Shown piece after piece: positions 1 to 6,644 of a stretch of 7,845 nt of DNA. The position numbers and the translations under genes were made by a program. The notes beneath the pieces were generated by a model. The model was not told where the DNA came from and did no database searches. It saw only the letters and a list, made by a program, of their open reading frames with translations. Position 1 is the first letter of the stretch. Every line of letters starts with the position of its first letter. Source of the DNA: Pseudomonadota bacterium (lineage in GTDB: Bacteria > Pseudomonadota > Gammaproteobacteria > Burkholderiales > Burkholderiaceae_E); assembly GCA_023389175.1 (NCBI GenBank), contig JAEWEW010000231.1:1-7845 (forward strand), read 5' to 3'.

Positions 1-372
1 ATCACGGACCTGGCCACCACCCCGGGCATCACGATCAGGCTGATCGACCATGGCGAGTATGCCGACGCCTTGAACAAGAAGTGGGGCCCGCTCTACGTGA
101 AGGACCGGATTCCCAAGGACACGTACAAGAACCAGACCGCCGATGTCAGCAACCTGGATGTGTGGAACCTGCTGGTGGCCGATGCCAAGATGAGCGACGA
201 GATGGCCTACACCATCGTCAAGACGCTCATGGATCACAAGCCCGACCTGGTGGCGGTGCACCGCGAGGCCAACAACATCACGCTCGAGGCGCAGGCGAAG
301 GGCTCGCCGATCCCGTTCCACCCGGGGGCGCGGAAGTACTTCCAGGAAAAGGGCGTGAAGTTCAAGGACTAG
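1..372 (+). CDS. TRAP transporter solute-binding protein, TAXI family (C-terminal part only)
   Basis: This is the last 123 residues of a periplasmic solute receptor; the beginning lies outside the window. The frame is open from base 1 to the TAG at 370-372. The tail fits the TAXI family of TRAP receptors: a helical stretch around DEMAYTIVKTLMDHKPDL, followed by a Gly/Pro-rich end with the PFHPGARKYFQEKG motif. TAXI proteins of this kind normally end with a 'FHPGA..YY.E.G' segment. In the family, the receptor binds an organic solute in the periplasm and delivers it to the membrane permease, and transport is driven by an ion gradient. The permease gene starts 30 bases downstream on the same strand, which supports both the call and an operon. 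The substrate cannot be read from this fragment. The TTG at 70 is an internal Leu codon, not a start. Confidence 0.85.
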   Translation: MTDLATTPGITIRLIDHGEYADALNKKWGPLYVKDRIPKDTYKNQTADVSNLDVWNLLVADAKMSDEMAYTIVKTLMDHKPDLVAVHREANNITLEAQAKGSPIPFHPGARKYFQEKGVKFKD

Positions 373-391
373 CCTGCCTGCGTCGACCCCT

Positions 392-399
392 GGAAGAGG
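392..399 (+). promoter_or_regulatory. Ribosome binding site of the TRAP permease
   Basis: The purine-rich GGAAGAGG lies just before the ATG at 403 in the 30-base gap after the TAXI gene stop. Counting from its GGAAG core, the spacing is 6 bases. This supports the 403 start. I see no promoter in the short gap, so the permease is probably co-transcribed with the receptor. Confidence 0.5.
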
Positions 400-402
400 C
401 CG

Positions 403-2373
403 ATGGCCGAAGCGACGGAGAACGGTGAGGGCGATCGGCTGAAGGCGGCCGAGCGCTTCATCGAGGAAGAGGAGGGCGCGACCAGCCGATTCGGCGGCAA
501 CCTCGACCTGCTCATCACCGCGCTGCTGGTGGTGATGTCCCTCTTCCATCTCTATGCCGCGGCGTGGATCGTGCCGACGCAGGTGCTGCGGCCGGTCCAC
601 GTCGGCTTCATGCTGCTGCTGGTCTTCCTCATCTACCCGGCGACGCCGCGCCTGCGCAACCGGCTGATGTGGTTCGACGTGGTGCTCGCCCTGCTCGGCG
701 TCGCCACCATCGCCTACCTGCTTGCAGGCGGCGACGACTTCTGGGATCGCAGCACCTTTCCGACCGATCTCGACCTCTTCTTCGGGGTCTCGTTCGTGCT
801 GCTGGTGCTGGAGGCCTGCCGCCGCTCCACCGGCTGGATCATGCCGGTCGTGGTGCTGCTGTTCGCCAGCTACGCCTTCATCGGCCCCTACCTGCCGGGC
901 CAGTGGACGCATCGCGGCTATGACATCGCGAGCCTGGTCGCCGTGATGTACATGACGCTCGAGGGCATCTTCGGCACCGCGATCGACGTGTCGGCGACCC
1001 TCATCATCATGTTCACGATCTTCGGCGCCTTCCTGCAGCATTCGGGCGCCGGCAAGTTCTTCCTCGACTTCAGCTTCGCGCTGCTCGGCGGCAAGCGCTC
1101 GGGCGCGGGGCGGACCGTGGTGCTGTCGTCGTTCCTGCTCGGCGGACCGTCGGGCTCCGGCGTCGCCACGACGGTGACCATCGGGTCGGTGGCCTGGCCG
1201 ATGCTGCGCAAGGCCAACTACGACCCGAACTCGGCCGGCGGCCTGCTCGCGGCAGGCGGGCTCGGCGCGATCATCTCGCCGCCGGTGCTCGGGGCGGCGG
1301 CCTTCCTGATCGCCGAGTTCCTCAAGATCTCGTATCTCGACGTGCTGCTGATGGCCGTCATCCCCACCTGCCTCTACTACCTGTCGCTGTTCCTGATGGT
1401 GGAGATCGACGCGCGCAAGTTCGGCGGCGGCCCGCCGCTGCCGCGGCAGGGGCCGTCGGCGCTGCGGCTCGCGGCGAGATTCTGGTTCCACTTCCTGTCG
1501 CTCGTCGCGATCGTCGGCTTCATGGTGTACGGCTTCTCGCCGCTGATGTCGGTGTTCTGGGCGACCGTGGTCGCGTTCGCGGTGAGCTTCCTCACCCGCG
1601 AGACCGCGATGTGGCCGCCCCGGCTGATCGCCGCGCTGGCCGACGGCTCGAGGCAGGCGCTCAACGTGGCGGCCACCTGCGCCGCGGCCGGCGTGATCGT
1701 CGGCGTGGTGGGCAAGACCGGGCTTGGCCTCAAGTTCAGCTCGATCGTGATCGCCTATGCGGGCGGCAGCCTGCTGCTCACCTCGGTCTACACCGCGCTG
1801 ATCGTCTGGATCATCGGCCTGGCGGTTCCGGTCACCGCAAGCTACATCATCTGCGCGGTGATCGCGGCTCCGGCGCTGACCAAGCTCGGCGTCCCGGACT
1901 TCGCCGCGCACATGTTCATCTTCTACTACGCGGTGCTGTCGGAGGTGTCCCCGCCCACCGCGTTGTCGCCGTTCGCCGCGGCGGCGATCACCGGCGGCAA
2001 CCCGTATCTCACGACGCTGCAGTCGTGGAAATACACGCTGCCCGCGTTCCTGCTGCCGTTCGTTTTCGTGTTGGAGCCCGCGGGGGCGGGCCTGCTGCTG
2101 AAGCCGCCGGCGGATGTCTCGTGGCTGCGGGTGTCCTGGATCGTCGTCACCGCGTCGGCCGGCATCGCGGCGCTCGCCTGCGGTGCGCAGAACTGGGCGC
2201 TGGTCCGCTGTCGCCTGTGGGAGCGCGTGGCGCTGATCGCCGCGGGGCTGATGCTCGTGTACCCGCATGCGATCGCGGACACCGTGGGCCTCTCGCTGAT
2301 CGTGATCGTGCTGCTGCTGCAGTGGGTCCGCCTCGGTCGGTCGAGGCAGGGGCTGCGGGAAGGGGTCGGCTAG
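403..2373 (+). CDS. TRAP transporter permease, fused DctQ-DctM type (4TM/12TM fusion)
   Basis: A 656-residue polytopic inner-membrane protein that should form the translocation channel for the solute captured by the TAXI receptor encoded just upstream. After a charged cytoplasmic N-terminus (residues 1-30), hydrophobic segments lie near 35-57, 63-80, 90-108 and 125-160, matching the small-subunit (DctQ-like) part. The large-subunit (DctM-like) part starts around 175. It shows typical motifs: FGAFLQHSGAGKFF (207-220), GGPSGSGVATT (247-257), ISPPVLGAAAFLIAEF (291-306) and, in the second half, SEVSPPTALSPFAAAAITGGNP (513-534). The repeated 'PP' hairpin motifs in each half are typical of the large subunit. 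A loop rich in Gly and Pro (340-352) separates the halves. Two or more extra hydrophobic segments (about 573-593 and 608-640) follow the core, as in many fusions of this family. Length is within the range for TAXI-associated fusions. The substrate is unknown. Confidence 0.92.
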   Translation: MAEATENGEGDRLKAAERFIEEEEGATSRFGGNLDLLITALLVVMSLFHLYAAAWIVPTQVLRPVHVGFMLLLVFLIYPATPRLRNRLMWFDVVLALLGVATIAYLLAGGDDFWDRSTFPTDLDLFFGVSFVLLVLEACRRSTGWIMPVVVLLFASYAFIGPYLPGQWTHRGYDIASLVAVMYMTLEGIFGTAIDVSATLIIMFTIFGAFLQHSGAGKFFLDFSFALLGGKRSGAGRTVVLSSFLLGGPSGSGVATTVTIGSVAWPMLRKANYDPNSAGGLLAAGGLGAIISPPVLGAAAFLIAEFLKISYLDVLLMAVIPTCLYYLSLFLMVEIDARKFGGGPPLPRQGPSALRLAARFWFHFLSLVAIVGFMVYGFSPLMSVFWATVVAFAVSFLTRETAMWPPRLIAALADGSRQALNVAATCAAAGVIVGVVGKTGLGLKFSSIVIAYAGGSLLLTSVYTALIVWIIGLAVPVTASYIICAVIAAPALTKLGVPDFAAHMFIFYYAVLSEVSPPTALSPFAAAAITGGNPYLTTLQSWKYTLPAFLLPFVFVLEPAGAGLLLKPPADVSWLRVSWIVVTASAGIAALACGAQNWALVRCRLWERVALIAAGLMLVYPHAIADTVGLSLIVIVLLLQWVRLGRSRQGLREGVG

Positions 2374-2376
2374 CCG
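2367..2376. other. Convergent gene junction with overlapping stop codons (CTAG palindrome)
   Basis: The TAG of the TRAP permease (2371-2373) and the TAG of argH on the other strand (2370-2372, read as CTA on the plus strand) share three bases. They sit at the centre of the perfect 10-base palindrome CGGCTAGCCG. There is no room for an intrinsic terminator between the genes. A weak CCGGC/GCCGG stem just inside argH has no following T-run, so termination must occur inside the opposing genes or depend on Rho. Confidence 0.7.
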
Positions 2377-3773
2377 GCGCTGGCGAGCCGCTGCCGGTGG
2401 CGGGCCGCCTCGGCGCGTACCCGCTCCGGCGCGGTCCCGCCCACGTGGTTGCGGGCCGCGACCGAGCCTTCCAGCGTCAGCACCGAGGCGACATCCGCCT
2501 CGACCAGCGGGCTGAAGGCCCGCAGCTCGTCCAGCCCGAGCTCAGCCAGGTCCACGCCGCGCTCGGCCGCCGCGCGCACCGCGCGCGCCACCGCCTCGTG
2601 CGCGTCGCGAAACGGCAACCCCTTCTTCACCAGGTAGTCCGCGAGATCGGTGGCGGTCGAGAAGCCTTCCGCGGCCGCCTGCCGCATGCGCGCGGCATTG
2701 ACGCGGATGCCGCCCGCCATGTCGGCGAAGATGCGCAGCGTCGCAAGCAGCGTATCGGCCGTATCGAAGAGCGGCTCCTTGTCCTCCTGGTTGTCCTTGT
2801 TGTAGGCGAGCGGCTGCCCCTTCATCAAGGTGAGCAGCCCGACCAGGTGGCCGTAGACCCGGCCGGTCTTGCCGCGGGCGAGCTCGGGCACGTCGGGGTT
2901 CTTCTTCTGCGGCATGATGGAGGAGCCGGTGCAGAAGCGGTCGGCGAGGTCGATGAAGCCCACGCGCGGCGACATCCAGAGGATCAGCTCCTCGGACAGG
3001 CGCGAAAGGTGCATCATCGCGAGGCTCGCGGCCGCGCAGAACTCGATCGCGAAGTCGCGGTCCGAGACGGCGTCGAGCGAGTTGGCGCACACCGCGTCGA
3101 ACCCCAGCGTGCGCGCCACCCGCTCCCGGTCGATGGGAAACGAGGTGCCGGCGAGCGCCGCCGCGCCGAGCGGCAGGCGATTGACCCGGCGCCGGCAGTC
3201 CAGCAGCCGCTCCTCGTCGCGGGCCAGCATCTCCACATAGGCGAGCAAGTGATGGCCGAAGGTGACCGGCTGCGCCACCTGCAGGTGGGTGAAGCCCGGC
3301 ATGATGGTCTCGGCATGCCGGTCGGCCAGCTCGACGAGCGCCGATTGCAGGGCGCGCAGCGCGTCCCGGCTGGCGTCGATGGTCTCGCGCAGCCAGAGCC
3401 GGATGTCGGTGGCCACCTGGTCGTTGCGCGAGCGCGCGGTATGCAGCCTCTTGCCCGGCTCGCCGACGAGCTCGGTCAGGCGACGCTCGATGTTGAGGTG
3501 CACGTCCTCGAGGTCCACCGACCACTGGAAGCCACCGCTCGCGATCTCGGCCCTGATGGTGGCGAAGCCCTCGCGGATGCGATCAAGGTCCGATCGCGAG
3601 AGGATGCCGACGTGCGCGAGCATCTCCGCATGCGCGAGCGAGCCTTCGATGTCCACCGAGGCGAGCCGCCGGTCGAAGTCGACCGAGGCGGTGTAGCGCT
3701 TGACCAGCTCGGCCACCGGCTCCGAGAAGCGCCCCGACCACGCCTTGTCCTTGTTGCTGAACTGTTCTGTCAT
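2370..3773 (-). CDS. argH: Argininosuccinate lyase
   Basis: A 467-residue cytoplasmic enzyme that splits argininosuccinate into arginine and fumarate, the last step of arginine synthesis. The length is typical (about 460). The frame is a full member of the fumarase/aspartase superfamily. It shows WSGRFSE near the N-terminus (12-18), HTARSRNDQV (111-120), MPGFTHLQVAQP (158-169, with the conserved His) and the signature GSSIMPQKKNPD (283-294), whose loop carries the catalytic serine. NKDNQEDKEPLFD (325-337) is also characteristic. The start is the ATG at 3771-3773, read on the minus strand. The frame stays open much farther upstream, but that part is antisense to the kinase gene and has no ArgH homology, and MTEQFSNKDKAWSGRF is the expected N-terminus. 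The ribosome site is weak (GGGACCGGATT before ATG). The gene is divergent from the AlgZ-like kinase gene and convergent with the TRAP permease. Confidence 0.97.
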   Translation of the reverse strand: MTEQFSNKDKAWSGRFSEPVAELVKRYTASVDFDRRLASVDIEGSLAHAEMLAHVGILSRSDLDRIREGFATIRAEIASGGFQWSVDLEDVHLNIERRLTELVGEPGKRLHTARSRNDQVATDIRLWLRETIDASRDALRALQSALVELADRHAETIMPGFTHLQVAQPVTFGHHLLAYVEMLARDEERLLDCRRRVNRLPLGAAALAGTSFPIDRERVARTLGFDAVCANSLDAVSDRDFAIEFCAAASLAMMHLSRLSEELILWMSPRVGFIDLADRFCTGSSIMPQKKNPDVPELARGKTGRVYGHLVGLLTLMKGQPLAYNKDNQEDKEPLFDTADTLLATLRIFADMAGGIRVNAARMRQAAAEGFSTATDLADYLVKKGLPFRDAHEAVARAVRAAAERGVDLAELGLDELRAFSPLVEADVASVLTLEGSVAARNHVGGTAPERVRAEAARHRQRLASAG

Positions 3774-3776
3774 AAT
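3771..3776 (+). promoter_or_regulatory. Possible -10 element for the kinase operon
   Basis: CATAAT, one mismatch from TATAAT, is one of very few AT-rich hexamers in this GC-rich window, and it lies over the argH start codon. No convincing -35 is seen at 16-18 bases upstream. If used, transcription would begin near 3783, only about 3 bases before the ATG at 3786. That would imply a leaderless message or a later start codon. This is a weak call from sequence alone. Confidence 0.2.
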
Positions 3777-3785
3777 CCGGTCCCG

Positions 3786-4937
3786 ATGGAGCAAGCCAAA
3801 GCAGAAGGCGCTGGCAAGGATTATAAGGAGACGGTCGGGCCTGGCGGTGCAGGGGCAACCGGGAAGGCGCGACGCCAGACCGAAGGCGCGCCGGCACCGG
3901 TGGTTCCGGACTGCTGCAACATCGGCGTTTGTCTCCGCGCCATCGTGATCCTCAACATCGCGGCCGTTGTCGTCGCGATCGCGCTTGCTCCGGATGTCGC
4001 CTCCGTCTGGCCTCGGCTCCTCGGGCTCGCGCTCGTGCTGGAGCCTGCTTTGCTGCTGTCGCTCGGCACCCTCTGCGTGGTCCGCAAGTGGAGCAATGGA
4101 CAGGGGCAGGCGGTGCAGTGGACCGTCGGGCTGCTCGTGCCGGCGCTCATTACGGCACTCGTCGCATGGCTGTTCGCGAGCGTCTCGCTGCAGGTGGACG
4201 CGGCCGGCCAGAGCGTCGCGCTCTGGGTGGTCAGCCGGGCGATCATCGCCGCGGCGATCGCCGGCTCGATGTACGAGTACTTCCGCCTGCGCGCCCGCGC
4301 CTATGCGCCTTCGTTCTCGGAGGCTCGGCTGCAGGCGCTGCAGGCCCGCATCCGGCCACACTTCCTCTTCAACAGCCTGAACACGGTGCTCGGCCTGATC
4401 CGCACCGACCCGCGGCTTGCCGAGCACACGCTCGAGAACCTCGCCGACCTGTTCCGCGTCTTCATGCGCGATGCCCGCGAGCTGGTGCCGCTCGACGACG
4501 AGGTGATCACCTGCAAGGAGTACCTGGCGATCGAGCAGCTGCGGCTCTCGAATCGCCTGAAGGTGGTGTGGGACATCGAGGAAATGCCGGGCGACGCGCT
4601 GCTGCCGTCGCTGCTGCTGCAGCCGCTGCTGGAAAATGCCATCCACCACGGCATCGAGCCCCGCGTCGACGAAGGCGTCATCGCGATCCGCATCACCCGC
4701 CCCGGTGACCGCGTTCGGGTGGAAATCGACAATCCCATTTCTGCAACACCTGCGGTCCGTCCGGGCAACCAGATGGCGCTCTCCAATGTACGGGAGCGCC
4801 TGATGCTGCTGTACGATATGGAGGCCGAACTCAAGACCGGGCCACAAGGAGATCGCTTCCGGTTGCACCTCGAGTTCCCCTACCGCAAAGAGAGACGACG
4901 CCGAGATGTCAGACGCAACTTCAATCCTGATCGTTGA
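3786..4937 (+). CDS. algZ: Sensor histidine kinase, LytS/AlgZ (FimS) type
   Basis: A membrane histidine kinase of 383 residues from this start, with the receiver partner encoded directly downstream. After a Gly/Ala/charged N-terminus, the conserved part begins at PDCCNIGVCLR (41-51). Four hydrophobic segments follow, near 50-68, 77-98, 112-134 and 145-163. The His_kinase (LytS-like) domain has its phospho-acceptor box at RPHFLFNSLNT (190-200, His192). The ATP-binding N-box is LLQPLLENAIHHGI (277-290, Asn284), followed by VRVEIDNP (310-317) and a final ALSNVRERL (331-339). The glycine box is degenerate, with GNQMALSN in place of GxGxGLxN. The start is uncertain: ATG 3786 has no clear ribosome site, and the next in-frame start is GTG 3900, which would give about 345 residues. 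P. aeruginosa FimS is about 358. Residues 1-38 look unlike conserved sequence. The gene overlaps the next one by 32 bases. The signal sensed is unknown. Confidence 0.9.
   Translation: MEQAKAEGAGKDYKETVGPGGAGATGKARRQTEGAPAPVVPDCCNIGVCLRAIVILNIAAVVVAIALAPDVASVWPRLLGLALVLEPALLLSLGTLCVVRKWSNGQGQAVQWTVGLLVPALITALVAWLFASVSLQVDAAGQSVALWVVSRAIIAAAIAGSMYEYFRLRARAYAPSFSEARLQALQARIRPHFLFNSLNTVLGLIRTDPRLAEHTLENLADLFRVFMRDARELVPLDDEVITCKEYLAIEQLRLSNRLKVVWDIEEMPGDALLPSLLLQPLLENAIHHGIEPRVDEGVIAIRITRPGDRVRVEIDNPISATPAVRPGNQMALSNVRERLMLLYDMEAELKTGPQGDRFRLHLEFPYRKERRRRDVRRNFNPDR
3820..3825 (-). promoter_or_regulatory. Possible argH promoter -10 element
   Basis: On the minus strand this reads TATAAT, a perfect sigma-70 -10 hexamer in a stretch that is otherwise GC-rich. 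It lies 46 bases upstream of the argH ATG, so transcription starting near 3813 would give a leader of about 40 bases. The hexamer 17 bases upstream is ACCGCC, so there is no recognisable -35. The element lies inside the first codons of the kinase gene if ATG 3786 is its true start. Confidence 0.35.
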
Positions 4938-5712
4938 CGACGAGCCGCCCGCCCGCGCGCGGCTCCGGGAGGTTCTGGCAGACCTCGCGCCCGAGTTCCC
5001 GCATCGCATCGTCGGCGAGGCGGCGAATGCGCCTGAGGCCCTGGCACAAATCGAGTCGCAGCGCCCGCAGATCGTGCTGATGGACGTGCAGATGCCGGGC
5101 ATGACCGGCATCGAGCTGGCCCGTCACATCTCGGCGCGGGCCGGCGAAGGCGACAGCGACGATCCCAAGCCGATGCCGCTGATGATCTTCGTCACCGCCT
5201 TCGACGAGTTCGCGGTGGACGCCTTCGAGGTCAACGCGCTGGACTACCTGCTCAAGCCGGTCCGGGGGCAGCGCCTGCTCGCCGCGCTGGTGCGCGCCCG
5301 CACGCTGATGCCCTCGGAGCACCTGGATGCGATCGACGCGCTGGCCAAGGCCACCAATACCCGCCGCCGCCACCTCTCGGTGCACGAGCGCGGCCGCGTG
5401 ATCCTGGTGCCGCTGGAGCAGGTGATCTACCTCAAGGCCGAGCTGAAGTACATCACCGTCCGCACCCGGGAGCGCGAGTACCTGATCGAGGAATCGCTCA
5501 CCTCGCTGGAGGACGAGTTCAACGACCGCTTCGTGCGGATCCACCGCAACGCGCTGGTCGCCCGTCCGTCGATCGCCGGCTTCGAGCGGGTCACGCCCAC
5601 CGGCGAAGGCGAGGCCGGGGATCCGTACTGGCAGGTGGTGCTGCGCGAGGTGCCGGACCGGCTCCCGGTCAGTCGTCGCCAATGGTCGATCGTCAAGGGG
5701 CTGGTCAGCTGA
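4906..5712 (+). CDS. algR: LytTR-family response regulator, AlgR type
   Basis: A 268-residue cytoplasmic DNA-binding regulator, the expected partner of the kinase encoded upstream. The receiver domain (about 6-130) has the acidic pair Asp11-Asp12, phospho-acceptor Asp60 in LMDVQMPGMTG, the conserved Thr96 in FVTAFDEFAVDAF and Lys117 in DYLLKPVR. A linker leads to a LytTR DNA-binding domain (about 155-265) with VPLEQVIYLKAELKYITV, the family signature FVRIHRNALV (209-218) and the AlgR-like end LPVSRRQW. AlgR proteins bind DNA through this domain and in P. aeruginosa control alginate, type IV pilus and other genes; targets here are unknown. The start ATG at 4906 lies 32 bases inside the kinase gene, after an AAAGAGAGA purine run, so the two are probably translationally coupled. 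An extra acidic loop (about 79-91, GEGDSDDPKP) sits in the receiver before the fourth strand. The usual AlgR length is about 250. Confidence 0.94.
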   Translation: MSDATSILIVDDEPPARARLREVLADLAPEFPHRIVGEAANAPEALAQIESQRPQIVLMDVQMPGMTGIELARHISARAGEGDSDDPKPMPLMIFVTAFDEFAVDAFEVNALDYLLKPVRGQRLLAALVRARTLMPSEHLDAIDALAKATNTRRRHLSVHERGRVILVPLEQVIYLKAELKYITVRTREREYLIEESLTSLEDEFNDRFVRIHRNALVARPSIAGFERVTPTGEGEAGDPYWQVVLREVPDRLPVSRRQWSIVKGLVS

Positions 5713-6644
5713 CCCAGCCCGGCGCGGGGGGCGCCGGCGCGGCGCCCGTTCCGGCGAGCCTCAGGATCGCGACCCGGGAGAGCCGGCTTGCCCTTTGGCA
5801 GGCCCGGCATGTCGCCGATCTGCTGCGCGAGCGCTATCCGGCCTGCGCCGTCGAGCTGCTCGGCATGACCACGCGAGGAGACCAGATCCAGGACCGGCCG
5901 CTTTCGCAGGTGGGCGGCAAGGCGCTCTTCACCAAGGAGCTGGAGGTGGCGCTGCTGGACGGCCGTGCCGAGCTCGCGGTGCACTCGCTGAAGGACGTGC
6001 CGATGGAGCTGCCGGAGCCCTTCGAGCTCGCCTGCGTGATGGAGCGGGCCGATCCCCGTGATGCGCTGGTCTCCAACCGCTATGCGGACCTGAGCGAGTT
6101 GCCGGCGGGCGGGGTGGTCGGCACCTCCAGCCTGCGGCGTGCCGCGCAACTGCGTGAGCGCTTCCCGCAACTGCGCATCGAGCCGCTGCGTGGCAACCTG
6201 GACACGCGGCTCGCGAAGCTCGACGGCGGCGGCTATGACGCAATCGTCCTGGCCGCGGCCGGCCTCAAGCGTCTCGGGCTCGCCGCCCGGATCCGCAGGG
6301 TACTGACCCCGGAGGAGTCGCTGCCCGCGCCGGGGCAGGGCGTGCTCGGCATCGAGGTGCGTCGCGATGCCGAGGCGGTGAGGCAGGCCCTGGCCTTCCT
6401 GGAGCATCCGCCCACGCGGCTGGAAGCCGAGGCCGAGCGCGCCGTTTCGCGCCGCCTGGGCGGCAACTGCCGCACGCCGCTCGCCGCCTACGCGCATGCG
6501 GCGCCGAGCGGCGAGCTGCGCATCGACGCGCTGCTCGAGCTCGCCGACGGCCGCATCCGGCGGGCCAGCCTGCAGGCGCCGGTCGCGACGCCTGGAGAAG
6601 CCCGCATGCTGGGCGAACGGGTGGCCGCCCTGCTCGACGGATGA
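5682..6644 (+). CDS. hemC: Hydroxymethylbilane synthase (porphobilinogen deaminase)
   Basis: A cytoplasmic enzyme that joins four porphobilinogen units into hydroxymethylbilane for tetrapyrrole synthesis. The coding part from LRIATRESRLALWQA (27-41) onward is complete. Motifs include GGKALFTKELE (78-88), HSLKDVP (101-107, Asp105 catalytic), GTSSLRR (147-153), RGNLDTRL (170-177), LPAPGQG (214-220) and GGNCRTP (260-266). Cys263 is the residue that anchors the dipyrromethane cofactor. From ATG 5682 it is 320 residues, with about 22 Gly/Ala/Pro-rich residues before the conserved start, and it overlaps the regulator gene by 31 bases with no clear ribosome site. No other ATG, GTG or TTG occurs in frame before the conserved region. 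A CTG at 5709 would give 311 residues, close to the usual 310-313, and it is preceded by AAGGGG. The stop overlaps the next gene as ATGA. The function is certain; the exact start is not. Confidence 0.95.
   Translation: MVDRQGAGQLTQPGAGGAGAAPVPASLRIATRESRLALWQARHVADLLRERYPACAVELLGMTTRGDQIQDRPLSQVGGKALFTKELEVALLDGRAELAVHSLKDVPMELPEPFELACVMERADPRDALVSNRYADLSELPAGGVVGTSSLRRAAQLRERFPQLRIEPLRGNLDTRLAKLDGGGYDAIVLAAAGLKRLGLAARIRRVLTPEESLPAPGQGVLGIEVRRDAEAVRQALAFLEHPPTRLEAEAERAVSRRLGGNCRTPLAAYAHAAPSGELRIDALLELADGRIRRASLQAPVATPGEARMLGERVAALLDG
5695..5700 (+). promoter_or_regulatory. Possible ribosome site for an alternative CTG start of hemC
   Basis: AAGGGG lies 8 bases upstream of the in-frame CTG at 5709-5711. 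That CTG overlaps the TGA stop of the upstream regulator gene as CTGA, the same geometry as the ATGA junction at the end of hemC. It is the best-looking ribosome site near the hemC start, whereas ATG 5682 has none. CTG starts are rare, so this is only a possibility. Confidence 0.25.

Noticed and set aside
2056..2064. CCGTTCGTT, close to the P. aeruginosa AlgR binding core CCGTTCGTC
   Set aside because: It lies inside the TRAP permease coding sequence (codons for Leu-Pro-Phe-Val), far from any promoter. Such a short match is expected by chance, and the LytTR target in this organism is unknown.
2371..2399. Hairpin CCGGC...GCCGG after the TRAP permease as an intrinsic terminator
   Set aside because: The stem is only about 5 pairs, lies inside argH, and has no T-run after it on either strand.
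3825..3830. AAGGAG as a ribosome site for a kinase start downstream of ATG 3786
   Set aside because: No ATG, GTG or TTG in the kinase frame follows within a usable distance; the nearby GTG at 3847 is in another frame with a short unrelated reading.
1611..4937. A single rightward open frame of 1108 codons spanning the TRAP permease, argH and the kinase
   Set aside because: Only the part from 3786 onward encodes a recognisable protein. The rest is an Arg/Ala-rich shadow of the TRAP gene and antisense to argH, produced by scarce stop codons in GC-rich DNA.
3774..5111. Upstream extension of the argH frame on the minus strand, giving a 913-residue protein
   Set aside because: The extension is antisense to the kinase and regulator genes, has no ArgH homology, and the known ArgH N-terminus (MTEQFSNKDKAWSGRF) begins at 3773.
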